From an uncultured Pseudomonadales bacterium (GTDB taxonomy: Bacteria; Pseudomonadota; Gammaproteobacteria; Pseudomonadales; IMCC2047): a stretch of DNA of 8,698 nucleotides. Shown piece after piece: positions 1 through 6,815 of the stretch; position 1 is the first letter of the stretch; each line of letters opens with the position of its first letter. The DNA is taken from positions 1 to 8,698 of the forward strand of contig CAMYKE010000033.1 in NCBI GenBank assembly GCA_947258895.1, read 5' to 3'. The notes beneath the pieces were generated by a model. It searched no databases. It was not told the origin of the DNA and saw nothing but the letters and a program-made list of their open reading frames with translations. The translations under genes were made by a program, and so were the position numbers.

Positions 1-2715
1 ATGTTCATTGAGGTCCTCGACCACGTCCTTGATATCTGCCCATACATAATGCGGCATCATGAACCGGTCGTGCAATTCCGTACCCCAGCGTACCAGTTTC
101 TTGCGATAGGGATCCTTCCAGAAGCGTGCCAGCAGGCAGCGCAACAGCAATACCTGCACCAGCGCCATATGCGCATGCGGTGGCATCTCGAAGCCGCGGA
201 ACTCGAGGATTCCAAGGCGCCCGGTCGCGGTGCCCGGCGAATACAGTTTATCAATACAAAATTCCGCGCGATGGGTATTGCCGGTGATGTCGATCAACAG
301 GTTGCGCATCAGCCGGTCTACCAGCCAGGGTTCGGGAACCTCGCCTTGCGGAAACTGGCTAAATGCAATCTCCAGTTCATAAAGCATTTCATCACGCCCC
401 TCATCGACCCGGGGGGCCTGGCTGGTGGGTCCGAGGAACAATCCGGAAAACAGATAGGACAAGCCCGGATGGTGCTGCCAGTAGGTCACCAGGCTGCGCA
501 GCAAATCTGGCCGTCGCAATAACGGACTGTCCTCCGGCGTTGCGCCACCCAGGGTCACGTGATTACCACCCCCGGTACCCGAATGGCGCCCGTCCAGCAT
601 GAATTTCTCCGTACCGAGGCGGGATTGATGCGCATCTTCATAGAGCGCGGAGGTGTTATGCACCAGCTCACGCCAGCTCTTGGCCGGATGGATATTGACC
701 TCGATAACACCCGGGTCCGGAGTGATAAACAGGCGCTGCAGGCGCGGGTCCCGGGGCGGCTCGTAACCCTCGATAATAACCGGTAATTGCAACTCCTCTG
801 CGCAGCGCTCGATCGCCCGGACCAATTCAATGAAATGCTCCAGGTACTGCAGCGGTGGCAGGAAAATATGCAGTTTGCCCTCGCGGGGTTCGACACACAG
901 CGTGGTTCTCACCACCGCGCTCGAGCCACTGGCCTGTTTAGCGCTCGCTTCGCTGGCAGCGTCCTCGCTACCCGGTTCAAAATGCGCCCACAGGGTATTG
1001 ACGTACGACACCTGCATTTGGTCCTGCAGCGCGGCAGCCAATGGCTCGCGCCGTGCAAACGGGTCGCGATCGGGTTTGATGTCCTCGTCATCCCCGGGCG
1101 TCAAGAGCGAATCGAGGGGCAATCGAAAGCCCATCGGTGAATCGCCGGGAATCAGGCTAATCCGTTCCGCCCGCAGCTTCCAGCGACTGCTGGTCCAGGG
1201 CTGGTCTTCCTCGCGGTGCAACGGCAGGAGATAGCCTGTGGGCTCGTCCAGGCCGCGGCTTAGCAATCTTGCCAGGCGGCGGCGCTCCAGGCCATCCTTC
1301 AGATTGGCTTTCTCGGGATCCAGGTTTTCCGGTACCTGTTGCTCTTTCCACAGGTAATACAGCGCATCCTCGAAAGCGGGCTGAACCAATCCGTCCGCTA
1401 ATCCTAATTCACCGGCCAGGAGTCGCATAAACTGTTCGGCATCCTTGATCTCATGGCCATAATCCTGATCGACTCGCGCCAGCAATTTTGGCTCACACCA
1501 CAGCGCTTCATCATCGGTCCGCCAGAAACAACCCAGCGCCCAGCGCGGTGTGGGTTCCCCCGGATACCACTTGCCCTGGCCATATTGCAACAATCCCCCG
1601 GGCGCAAACCGGTCGCGCATCCGCAGCAGCAGGTCCTTGGCAAGTTTCAGCTTGTGTTCGCCCAGGGCGGCAATATTCCACTGCGCCGAATCCATGTCAT
1701 CGATGGATACGAAGGTTGGTTCACCTCCCATGGTGAGGCGCATATCGGCCGCATCGAATTCCTTATCGACCGCGTCGCCCAACGCCTGGATTGCCAGCCA
1801 TTCATCGTTGCTATAGGGCTTGGTAACACGCGGATCCTCATGCACGCGCACCACTTCATTTAGGTAGCTGAACTCAACCTCGCATTCGTCGGTCGCACCG
1901 CTGATCGCGGCCGCCGAAATCGGGCTCGGCGTACAGGCCAGTGGAATATGGCCCTCACCGGCAAACAGGCCAGAGGTGGGATCGAGTCCGACCCAGCCCG
2001 CACCGGGCAGGTAGACCTCACACCAGGCATGCAGGTCGGTAAAGTCTTCGGCTGGTCCGGACGGCCCCTCCAGGGGCTTTACGTCGGGGGTGAGCTGCAC
2101 CAGGTAACCGGAACAAAACCGCGCCGCGAGCCCCAGGTGCCGTAGTATTTGTACCAGCAGCCAACTGGTATCACGACATGAGCCCCGTTTCAGCTCGAGG
2201 GTTTCCTCGCAGGTCTGCACCCCCGGCTCCATGCGAATGTTATAACCGATATCCTGCTGCAACCGCTGGTTCAAAGCCACCAGGAAATCATTGATGGAGA
2301 CTTTCGTGCGTGGCACTTCCGCTACCCATTGCAGCAGCAGCGGGCCATCATCGGTCACTTCAAGATACGGACCGAGCTCCTTTAACAACCCCCCGTCGTA
2401 TGCAAAAGGGAATTTCTCCGCATACTCCTCCACGAAGAAATCGAACGGATTGATCACCGTCATGTCGGTAATAATCTCGACTTCGACACTGAGATGATTT
2501 TGCTTTTCGGGAAACACCAGGCGCGCCAGGAAATTGCCGAACGGGTCCTGCTGCCAGTTGATAAAGTGCTGCTCGGGTTTTACTTTCAGGGAATAACTGT
2601 AGATCCGGTTGCGACAGTGTGGCGCGGGTCTCAACCGCAAGACATGCGGCGCGATGCCGACATGGCGGTCAAACTTGTAATAGGTGTTGTGGTGAATCGC
2701 AACGCGAATACTCAT
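1..2715 (-). CDS. Transglutaminase-like / DUF2126 putative amidoligase, large two-domain protein (partial, C-terminus beyond window)
   Basis: An open frame of 905 codons runs from the ATG at 2715-2713 to the window edge with no stop. Family members are about 1,100 residues, so roughly 200 are missing. Residues 1-100 match the N-terminal domain of bacterial transglutaminase-like proteins (begins MSIRVAIHHNTYYKFDR). The papain-like core follows with a complete Cys-His-Asp triad: C180 in RGSCRD, H229 in DLHAWCEVY and D245 in GLDPTSG. From about residue 310 comes the DUF2126 region, assigned in the literature to glutamine-synthetase-like COOH-NH2 ligases. Visible motifs are TMGGEPTF (328-335), IEVNIHPAKSW (671-681), GTGGGNHVTLGG (713-724) and GILEFRGFEMPP (835-846). 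A Ser/Ala-rich linker lies at 582-599. It is the third gene of the cassette, 20 bp after the alpha-E stop, with only a weak ribosome binding site. The protein could cleave or transfer amide bonds and also form them. No signal peptide is seen, so it is probably cytoplasmic. Family is certain; substrate is unknown. Confidence 0.95.
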   Translation of the reverse strand, partial: MSIRVAIHHNTYYKFDRHVGIAPHVLRLRPAPHCRNRIYSYSLKVKPEQHFINWQQDPFGNFLARLVFPEKQNHLSVEVEIITDMTVINPFDFFVEEYAEKFPFAYDGGLLKELGPYLEVTDDGPLLLQWVAEVPRTKVSINDFLVALNQRLQQDIGYNIRMEPGVQTCEETLELKRGSCRDTSWLLVQILRHLGLAARFCSGYLVQLTPDVKPLEGPSGPAEDFTDLHAWCEVYLPGAGWVGLDPTSGLFAGEGHIPLACTPSPISAAAISGATDECEVEFSYLNEVVRVHEDPRVTKPYSNDEWLAIQALGDAVDKEFDAADMRLTMGGEPTFVSIDDMDSAQWNIAALGEHKLKLAKDLLLRMRDRFAPGGLLQYGQGKWYPGEPTPRWALGCFWRTDDEALWCEPKLLARVDQDYGHEIKDAEQFMRLLAGELGLADGLVQPAFEDALYYLWKEQQVPENLDPEKANLKDGLERRRLARLLSRGLDEPTGYLLPLHREEDQPWTSSRWKLRAERISLIPGDSPMGFRLPLDSLLTPGDDEDIKPDRDPFARREPLAAALQDQMQVSYVNTLWAHFEPGSEDAASEASAKQASGSSAVVRTTLCVEPREGKLHIFLPPLQYLEHFIELVRAIERCAEELQLPVIIEGYEPPRDPRLQRLFITPDPGVIEVNIHPAKSWRELVHNTSALYEDAHQSRLGTEKFMLDGRHSGTGGGNHVTLGGATPEDSPLLRRPDLLRSLVTYWQHHPGLSYLFSGLFLGPTSQAPRVDEGRDEMLYELEIAFSQFPQGEVPEPWLVDRLMRNLLIDITGNTHRAEFCIDKLYSPGTATGRLGILEFRGFEMPPHAHMALVQVLLLRCLLARFWKDPYRKKLVRWGTELHDRFMMPHYVWADIKDVVEDLNEH

Positions 2716-2735
2716 GTTATATTTTTACCGTTCCG

Positions 2736-3674
2736 TTATTCGATGGCAAACCAGCTTTCCGAGAACCGGTCATGCAGAGTGCCCAGTTTTACCTGAATGC
2801 TGTTAAGGTGATCACGGAACTCCTGGTCCAGTTTGGCATAGCCACCGTGTGAATTGAGGGATTTTTTTACTTCCTGTAGTTGCCGCTTGACCTTATCGCC
2901 TCTCGGCAGGCGGTTAATCGCGCCCTCTGCCCGGTTGAGGCAAAATTTCACCGAGCGCGGGAACTGTTCATCTTCCAGCAGGAACTCCGCCACCCCCTGA
3001 CCGGTGACCGGTCCGCGAATCGTTCGCAAGTAAGGCTGGTAGGCGTCGACAGAATGCAGCACGTTGCCCCACACGACCTGCGGTACATTGCCAGCGTGGC
3101 TTTCTTTGCCCATGCCCACTGACGCCCCGGCGTCGAGGATTCGGGTTACCATGTCGGCGCGCTCCAGGGTTCGACCGAGGCGCAGGAACTCCGACGAGAC
3201 ATCCTTGCTCATACTATTGGCCATCAGGCCGCTGAGCTGATGACAGGCTTTAATAATGCCTTCGAGAAATTCATGTCGGGTACCACGATTGATTCCCTGC
3301 TGCATATTCTCGCTCACCTCAAGGTGCAGCTCGTTAACATACTCCCAGGTCGCCTCCGGCACCACATCCCGGGATGTTCGCGCATTTTCGCGCACCATCT
3401 TCAGCGTCGATTGAATCGAACCGGAATTGGTTTCATCGGCCAGCATAAACTTGACCACGTTGCGCTCGTCGCGGACGGTGTACCGTTCCAGATATTCCTC
3501 GGTGGCGCTGTTCAGCACAACCAGGTTGTACCAACTCAGGTTTACCCCGCGGGGCAGGTCCATCAACAAGTCCGTGTACACCATCACCAGGCGTGCGGTA
3601 TTTTCAATGCGCTCCAGGTAGCGGGCCATCCAATACACCCGCTCGGCAACGCGCGATAGGATAATCTGGCTCAT
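2736..3674 (-). CDS. Alpha-E domain protein (DUF403)
   Basis: This 312-residue, largely helical protein is full length for the alpha-E family. Hallmarks are the N-terminal block RVAERVYWMARYLERIENTA (8-27), RENARTSRDVVP (95-106), the second ER-containing helix LGRTLERADMVTRILD (166-181) and FLLEDEQFPRSVKFCL (231-246). Alpha-E proteins are found almost only beside, or fused to, circularly permuted ATP-grasp ligases and transglutaminase-like proteins. Their biochemical role is unproven; an accessory or scaffold role in peptide ligation has been proposed. The start codon overlaps the stop of the ATP-grasp gene (ATGA at 3671-3674) and has no clear Shine-Dalgarno sequence, which points to translational coupling and matched amounts of the two proteins. 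There is no signal peptide or membrane segment, so it is predicted to be cytoplasmic. Confidence 0.95.
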   Translation of the reverse strand: MSQIILSRVAERVYWMARYLERIENTARLVMVYTDLLMDLPRGVNLSWYNLVVLNSATEEYLERYTVRDERNVVKFMLADETNSGSIQSTLKMVRENARTSRDVVPEATWEYVNELHLEVSENMQQGINRGTRHEFLEGIIKACHQLSGLMANSMSKDVSSEFLRLGRTLERADMVTRILDAGASVGMGKESHAGNVPQVVWGNVLHSVDAYQPYLRTIRGPVTGQGVAEFLLEDEQFPRSVKFCLNRAEGAINRLPRGDKVKRQLQEVKKSLNSHGGYAKLDQEFRDHLNSIQVKLGTLHDRFSESWFAIE

Positions 3675-5116
3675 CGGTCTACAATCCAGGTGTCTTTACT
3701 GCCGCCGCCCTGGGAGGAATTCACCACCAGCGACCCTTTGTTTAATGCCACCCTGGTCAAACCGCCGGTCGTCACATAGGTGTCTTTGCCCTGCAGGATA
3801 AAAGGCCGCAGGTCGAGGTGCCGCGGCTCTACCTGCCCCTTTCCCACCAGCGTCGGGGCAGTGGACAGGCTGAGAGTCGGCTGCGCAATGTAATTACGCG
3901 GGTTTTGCTGGATCAATTTGGCGAATTTGGCATGTTCTTTCCTGGTCGCGTGGGGTCCTACCATCATGCCATAGCCCCCCGATTCATTGGCCGGTTTGAC
4001 CACCAGTTTATCCAGGTTAGCCAACACATAATCGCGCTGCTTCTTGTCATCACAAAGAAAGGTTTCCACATTGGAAATGATCGGGTCCTGGTCCAGGTAG
4101 TATTTGATAATCTTCGGCACAAAGGCGTAGACCACCTTGTCGTCCGCAACCCCGGCACCCGGCGCATTGGCCAGGGCCACTTTACCCTTCTTCCAGGCGC
4201 GCATCAAACCCGGCACGCCCAGCGCGGAATCCTTGTTAAACACCTCGGGATCCAGAAACAGGTCATCGATGCGACGATACACCACATCGACGCGCGCCGG
4301 GCCGGCGATGGTACGCATGTAGAGGCAATCATCGGAACCTACAACCAGGTCGTCGCCCTGCACCAGTTCCGCACCCATCTGCTGTGCAAGATAGGCATGT
4401 TCAAAATAGGCCGAATTGTAGATACCCGGCGTTAGCACCACGATCTGGGGCTGCCTTATCTTGCGCGGCGAAAGCGATGCCAGCATATTGAACAGTTGCG
4501 CGGGGTAATCGCCGATTGGCAGGATCACATCGTTCTCAAACAGTTCGGGCAGTACCCGCTTGGTTATTTCCCGGTTCTCCAGCATATAGGACACGCCCGA
4601 GGGCACCCGCAGGTTGTCCTCCAGGACATAGAACTCGCCGTCCTTATCACGCACCAGGTCCGTTCCGCAGATATGCGCCCAGACCCCGAACGGTGGCGAC
4701 ACCCCCACGCACTCGGGCCGAAAATTCTTGGAATCCTTGAGTATATGCTTAGGCAGGACCCCGTCCTTGACGATTTTCTGGTCGTGGTACAGGTCATCGA
4801 TAAACAAATTTAACGCTTGCAGGCGCTGCTTCAGGCCCGCGGCGATGCGCTCCCAGTGCTTGGCGGAGATCGTGCGCGGTACAATATCGAAGGGCCAGGC
4901 GCGGTCAATATTGTCCCCGCCGGTATACACCGTGAAGGTGATTCCCATCTGCTGGATCGTCGCATTTGCCCATTCGCGCTTTTCCTCAAGTTCCTCTTCG
5001 CTGAGTGACTCAAGGTGCGAGGCCAGTTGCTTGGCAGGTAGGCGGGGATTACCGGACTCGGTTATCAGTTCATCAAAAAAACCGTTACTATTATAATTTT
5101 TCCAGCCAATACTCAT
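3671..5116 (-). CDS. Circularly permuted type 2 ATP-grasp protein (DUF404/DUF407, putative peptide ligase)
   Basis: This 481-residue protein is of normal length for stand-alone circularly permuted type 2 ATP-grasp proteins. Recognisable blocks are GVWAHICGTDLVRDKDGEFY (144-163), LEDNLRVPSGVSYMLENR (165-182), YRRIDDLFLDPEVF (280-293), the probable nucleotide-binding lysine and glycine loop VVKPANESGGYGMMVGP (372-388, K374), HLDLRPFIL (433-441, with the D435/R437 pair) and the C-terminal NSSQGGGSKDTWIV (466-479). ATP-grasp enzymes join a carboxylate to an amine through an acylphosphate, so peptide or amide bond formation is the likely reaction; the substrate is unknown. It is the first gene of the three-gene cassette, about 45 nt downstream of the predicted transcription start. 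The ATG at 5116 was chosen because the family-like N-terminus (MSIGWKNYNSNGFFDEL) starts there. The ribosome binding site is weak, with an AGG about 13 nt upstream. Confidence 0.95.
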   Translation of the reverse strand: MSIGWKNYNSNGFFDELITESGNPRLPAKQLASHLESLSEEELEEKREWANATIQQMGITFTVYTGGDNIDRAWPFDIVPRTISAKHWERIAAGLKQRLQALNLFIDDLYHDQKIVKDGVLPKHILKDSKNFRPECVGVSPPFGVWAHICGTDLVRDKDGEFYVLEDNLRVPSGVSYMLENREITKRVLPELFENDVILPIGDYPAQLFNMLASLSPRKIRQPQIVVLTPGIYNSAYFEHAYLAQQMGAELVQGDDLVVGSDDCLYMRTIAGPARVDVVYRRIDDLFLDPEVFNKDSALGVPGLMRAWKKGKVALANAPGAGVADDKVVYAFVPKIIKYYLDQDPIISNVETFLCDDKKQRDYVLANLDKLVVKPANESGGYGMMVGPHATRKEHAKFAKLIQQNPRNYIAQPTLSLSTAPTLVGKGQVEPRHLDLRPFILQGKDTYVTTGGLTRVALNKGSLVVNSSQGGGSKDTWIVDR

Positions 5117-5167
5117 AATTAGTTTTCGACCTGTAGATTTGATGCCGGTTGATCAATTTGAGCAATA

Positions 5168-5176
5168 ATTATACCA
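5168..5176 (-). promoter_or_regulatory. Extended -10 promoter of the ATP-grasp/alpha-E/transglutaminase operon
   Basis: On the minus strand the sequence reads TGGTATAAT, a perfect extended -10 (TGN plus TATAAT). No good -35 is visible at the expected distance, which is normal for extended -10 promoters. Transcription would begin near 5161, giving a leader of about 45 nt to the ATP-grasp ATG at 5116. The gap 5117-5307 is AT-rich around this site. No strong intrinsic terminator for the upstream peptidase gene was found in it; only short stems such as CGTG-AGAA-CACG are present, so read-through from the peptidase gene is possible. Confidence 0.6.
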
Positions 5177-5307
5177 ATGGTAGAAGACCACAATTCACCC
5201 GCCCTCGCACCAAAATGATGTCTTTCGCGAATGTTCGTGTTCTCACGCCGGCGAAACGCCCCGTAATAAAGCAGCCACGCGCGGTGCTGGACTGACACAA
5301 CCTGGAT

Positions 5308-6456
5308 CTAAAAACGATGTGCGACCACCGTGGCATTGGTGAGCCAATCGACCCAGGCCGCCTCAAAGGCTTGCAGGCCGCCGGGATAGTGTGTACCAAA
5401 GAGGTCCGTTTCTGCAAGCACCCCGCAATAATTTGCCGACATCCGGCTCATCATCCCGCGCAACATCTGTTGGCCAGCATCGTGGGACATGAGGAAGAAT
5501 GCAATTGACCAGGCGATGGCATAATGGTCCTGCAGGTTGCCCGCATACCAGTCCCGCGACGGTATTTCCAGGTAGCTGGCAAGGCCAGGCAACTGGTTAT
5601 TCTCCAGCTGGCGCCGCAAATGGTCCAGATGGGCGCGTGATGGCTCGACCCGGCGCTGTTGGCCCTCCACCTGCAAGGCTTCGAAGTATTCCGCCATGCC
5701 CTCGTTAAACCAGGTGGGAGTATACCCGTACAAACCCGCCATTATGACGTGGCTGGATTCATGGCGAATTACCGCGCGCATAGCTGCGGGATTGTCGCCC
5801 TGAAATACCACCGCCTCATTGCTCTTGCTACTGTAAAAACCGGAATTGGTGCGCAATCCCGGAGCCACCTGGGTTTTGTAGGCCTGAAAATCCTGCGCAT
5901 TCTCTATGATACGCAGGGTCAGCGTGACGCGGCGCAAGTGGTCGAGTTGCAGTTCGCGAGCGAGTATCCGGTAAATCTGGCGAACGTCGGTACTGATCCG
6001 GTCGCGGGCAAAAGCCGGCAGTGAGCGGGTATCCTCGATGATATCGAGAGTAAAGTAGCGGATACGGTCCTTGTAATACACCGACAGGTCTTCGCTCTGT
6101 CGATTCTGGTTGGGGGCGGCATCGCCATAATGGACACGGCCCTCGGAATCGACCCAGCGATATATTTTACCCTTGCTGGAGCGGTCGATAGCCAGGGTTT
6201 CCGTCTTGCCGCAGGCGGCGATCAACTGAAAGTTTTCCGTATCCGGGAGCACCCTGGCAACCGACCCGGAGAGTTCCATTAGCGCGGCCTTTGGCTGGCT
6301 GATTACCTGCTGTATTTTTTCAGATGAGAAAAACTGCCGGAGAAAACTGATATAAAAGGTCCGCTCCGCGGGCTCGGCAAAATACAGCTTCGCCAGCAAC
6401 GGCAAAGTTATGATAAAACACAGCAGTATTACATTGCGCACAAAACGGAACACCAA
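5308..6456 (-). CDS. Membrane-anchored gluzincin metallopeptidase with DUF4124 module (DUF1570-like)
   Basis: This 382-residue protein has one N-terminal hydrophobic segment (about 7-25) after a short basic end, so the body is expected in the periplasm, tethered or exported. Residues 97-115 (KIYRWVDSEGRVHYGDAAP) match the small DUF4124 module common in gammaproteobacterial envelope proteins. The zinc peptidase domain carries HESSH at 232-236, an HExxH motif with H232, E233 and H236. WFNEGMAEYFE follows at 249-259, with E252 the likely third zinc ligand. This is the gluzincin pattern of DUF1570/peptidase MA-like proteins. C82 and C344 are the only cysteines outside the membrane segment. The substrate is unknown. 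The first codon of the frame is TTG at 6456, followed directly by GTG at 6453; an in-frame TGA lies seven codons upstream of the TTG. A GGGGGA (6469-6464) sits 7 nt before TTG and 10 nt before GTG, so either may be the true start. No convincing promoter was seen upstream. The gene lies 191 bp upstream of the ligase cassette on the same strand. Confidence 0.88.
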   Translation of the reverse strand: MVFRFVRNVILLCFIITLPLLAKLYFAEPAERTFYISFLRQFFSSEKIQQVISQPKAALMELSGSVARVLPDTENFQLIAACGKTETLAIDRSSKGKIYRWVDSEGRVHYGDAAPNQNRQSEDLSVYYKDRIRYFTLDIIEDTRSLPAFARDRISTDVRQIYRILARELQLDHLRRVTLTLRIIENAQDFQAYKTQVAPGLRTNSGFYSSKSNEAVVFQGDNPAAMRAVIRHESSHVIMAGLYGYTPTWFNEGMAEYFEALQVEGQQRRVEPSRAHLDHLRRQLENNQLPGLASYLEIPSRDWYAGNLQDHYAIAWSIAFFLMSHDAGQQMLRGMMSRMSANYCGVLAETDLFGTHYPGGLQAFEAAWVDWLTNATVVAHRF

Positions 6457-6521
6457 GTGTGTTTCCCCCGTTCAATGAAAGCAGTTGTAAAATAAAGTAA
6501 GTGTAGTCGCTATCTACCGAA

Positions 6522-6558
6522 CTGCGGAGCGCAGACCACTACGCTGCGAGGTTTTTTT
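6522..6558 (+). terminator. Three-segment hairpin with T7 run, terminator-like
   Basis: CTGCG (6522-6526) is complementary to CGCAG (6530-6534), which is also complementary to a second CTGCG (6544-6548). The middle segment can therefore pair with either partner. Three nucleotides after the third segment comes a run of seven T (6552-6558). In a plus-strand transcript the 6530/6544 hairpin plus the U-run would resemble a weak intrinsic terminator, and the 6522/6530 hairpin would exclude it. No plus-strand gene lies upstream inside the window, so it could block antisense transcription out of the peptidase gene, or the similarity may be chance. Stems are only 5 bp. Confidence 0.25.
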
Positions 6559-6572
6559 GGCCAACCGGTCAC

Positions 6573-6581
6573 TGTTATAAT
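6573..6581 (+). promoter_or_regulatory. Extended -10 promoter facing the ECF sigma gene
   Basis: The sequence TGTTATAAT is a perfect extended -10 (TGN plus TATAAT) on the plus strand. The -35 position is filled by the T-run at 6552-6558, which has little resemblance to TTGACA. Transcription would start near 6588, some 228 nt before the sigma factor ATG. It could serve the sigma operon with a long leader, or a separate small RNA encoded at 6588-6696. Confidence 0.5.
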
Positions 6582-6587
6582 AAGTCC

Positions 6588-6696
6588 CCTTGCCCCCGCC
6601 ATAGCAAAATCCGGGATGCCGTATGTTTTGTATCAGGGCAAAGCGGTACACCAGGAGTTATTACCCTGCCCAAAAGACCGGGGCTAAATCTTTTTT
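6588..6696 (+). ncRNA. Possible structured leader or small RNA (three-way junction)
   Basis: Downstream of the extended -10, the RNA can be drawn by hand as a three-way junction. P1 pairs GCCCC (6592-6596) with GGGGC (6680-6684). P2 pairs ATAgCAAAA (6601-6609, one bulged G) with TTTTGTAT (6626-6633), capped by CGG-GATG-CCG (6612-6621). P3 pairs CAGGG (6634-6638) with CCCTG (6664-6668). A U-rich tract (TCTTTTTT, ending 6696) follows P1 after a few bases. I do not recognise a known riboswitch or sRNA family. No open frame of note occupies the stretch. The pairing is real as written, but no energy or covariation test was possible, and a GC-rich leader could form some of these stems by chance. 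Confidence 0.3.
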
Positions 6697-6703
6697 CCAG
6701 GTT

Positions 6704-6732
6704 TCGACAGAAATCCACGCTTTGCGTACTCT
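6704..6732 (+). promoter_or_regulatory. Weak sigma-70-like promoter candidate before the ECF sigma gene
   Basis: TCGACA (6704-6709) matches the -35 consensus at five of six positions and is followed after 17 bp by TACTCT (6727-6732), a poor -10. TCTAAA at 6730-6735 resembles ECF-type -10 elements, but no GGAAC-type -35 is found at the matching distance. If used, it would give a leader of about 75 nt. Autoregulation by the sigma factor would be expected for the family but is not shown by the sequence. Confidence 0.2.
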
Positions 6733-6798
6733 AAACTGGTACAACTCCATAAAAAGCGCTGCAATACGGGTTGCGTCGGGAAAACGCGAACCGTAGGC

Positions 6799-6803
6799 GG
6801 AGG
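6799..6803 (+). promoter_or_regulatory. Shine-Dalgarno deciding the sigma factor start
   Basis: GGAGG lies 12 nt before the ATG at 6816. This supports that ATG over the upstream in-frame TTG at 6771, which would add an arginine-rich 15-residue extension unlike the family and has no such site before it. Confidence 0.6.
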
Positions 6804-6815
6804 AAACACACACAG

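Noticed and set aside
1..522. Plus-strand open frame of 173 codons at the left edge
   Set aside because: It lies antisense to the DUF2126 part of the large transglutaminase-like gene, whose minus-strand frame shows clear family motifs across the same bases.
2716..2735. Regulatory element between alpha-E and transglutaminase genes
   Set aside because: The gap is 20 bp and shows neither a promoter nor a terminator, only a weak purine stretch; it reads as an ordinary intra-operon spacer.
3818..4435. Plus-strand open frame of 205 codons
   Set aside because: Antisense shadow of the ATP-grasp gene; the encoded sequence has no recognisable domain and the opposite frame carries conserved ligase motifs.
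6668..6696. GCCC/GGGC hairpin plus T-run as a simple intrinsic terminator
   Set aside because: The stem is only 4 bp with a 9-nt loop and the T-run is separated from it by several bases. The GGGGC pairs better with GCCCC at 6592-6596, so it was reported as part of a larger structure instead.
6771..6815. Upstream TTG start for the sigma factor, adding 15 residues
   Set aside because: The extension is arginine-rich and unlike ECF sigma N-termini, while the ATG at 6816 has a GGAGG upstream.
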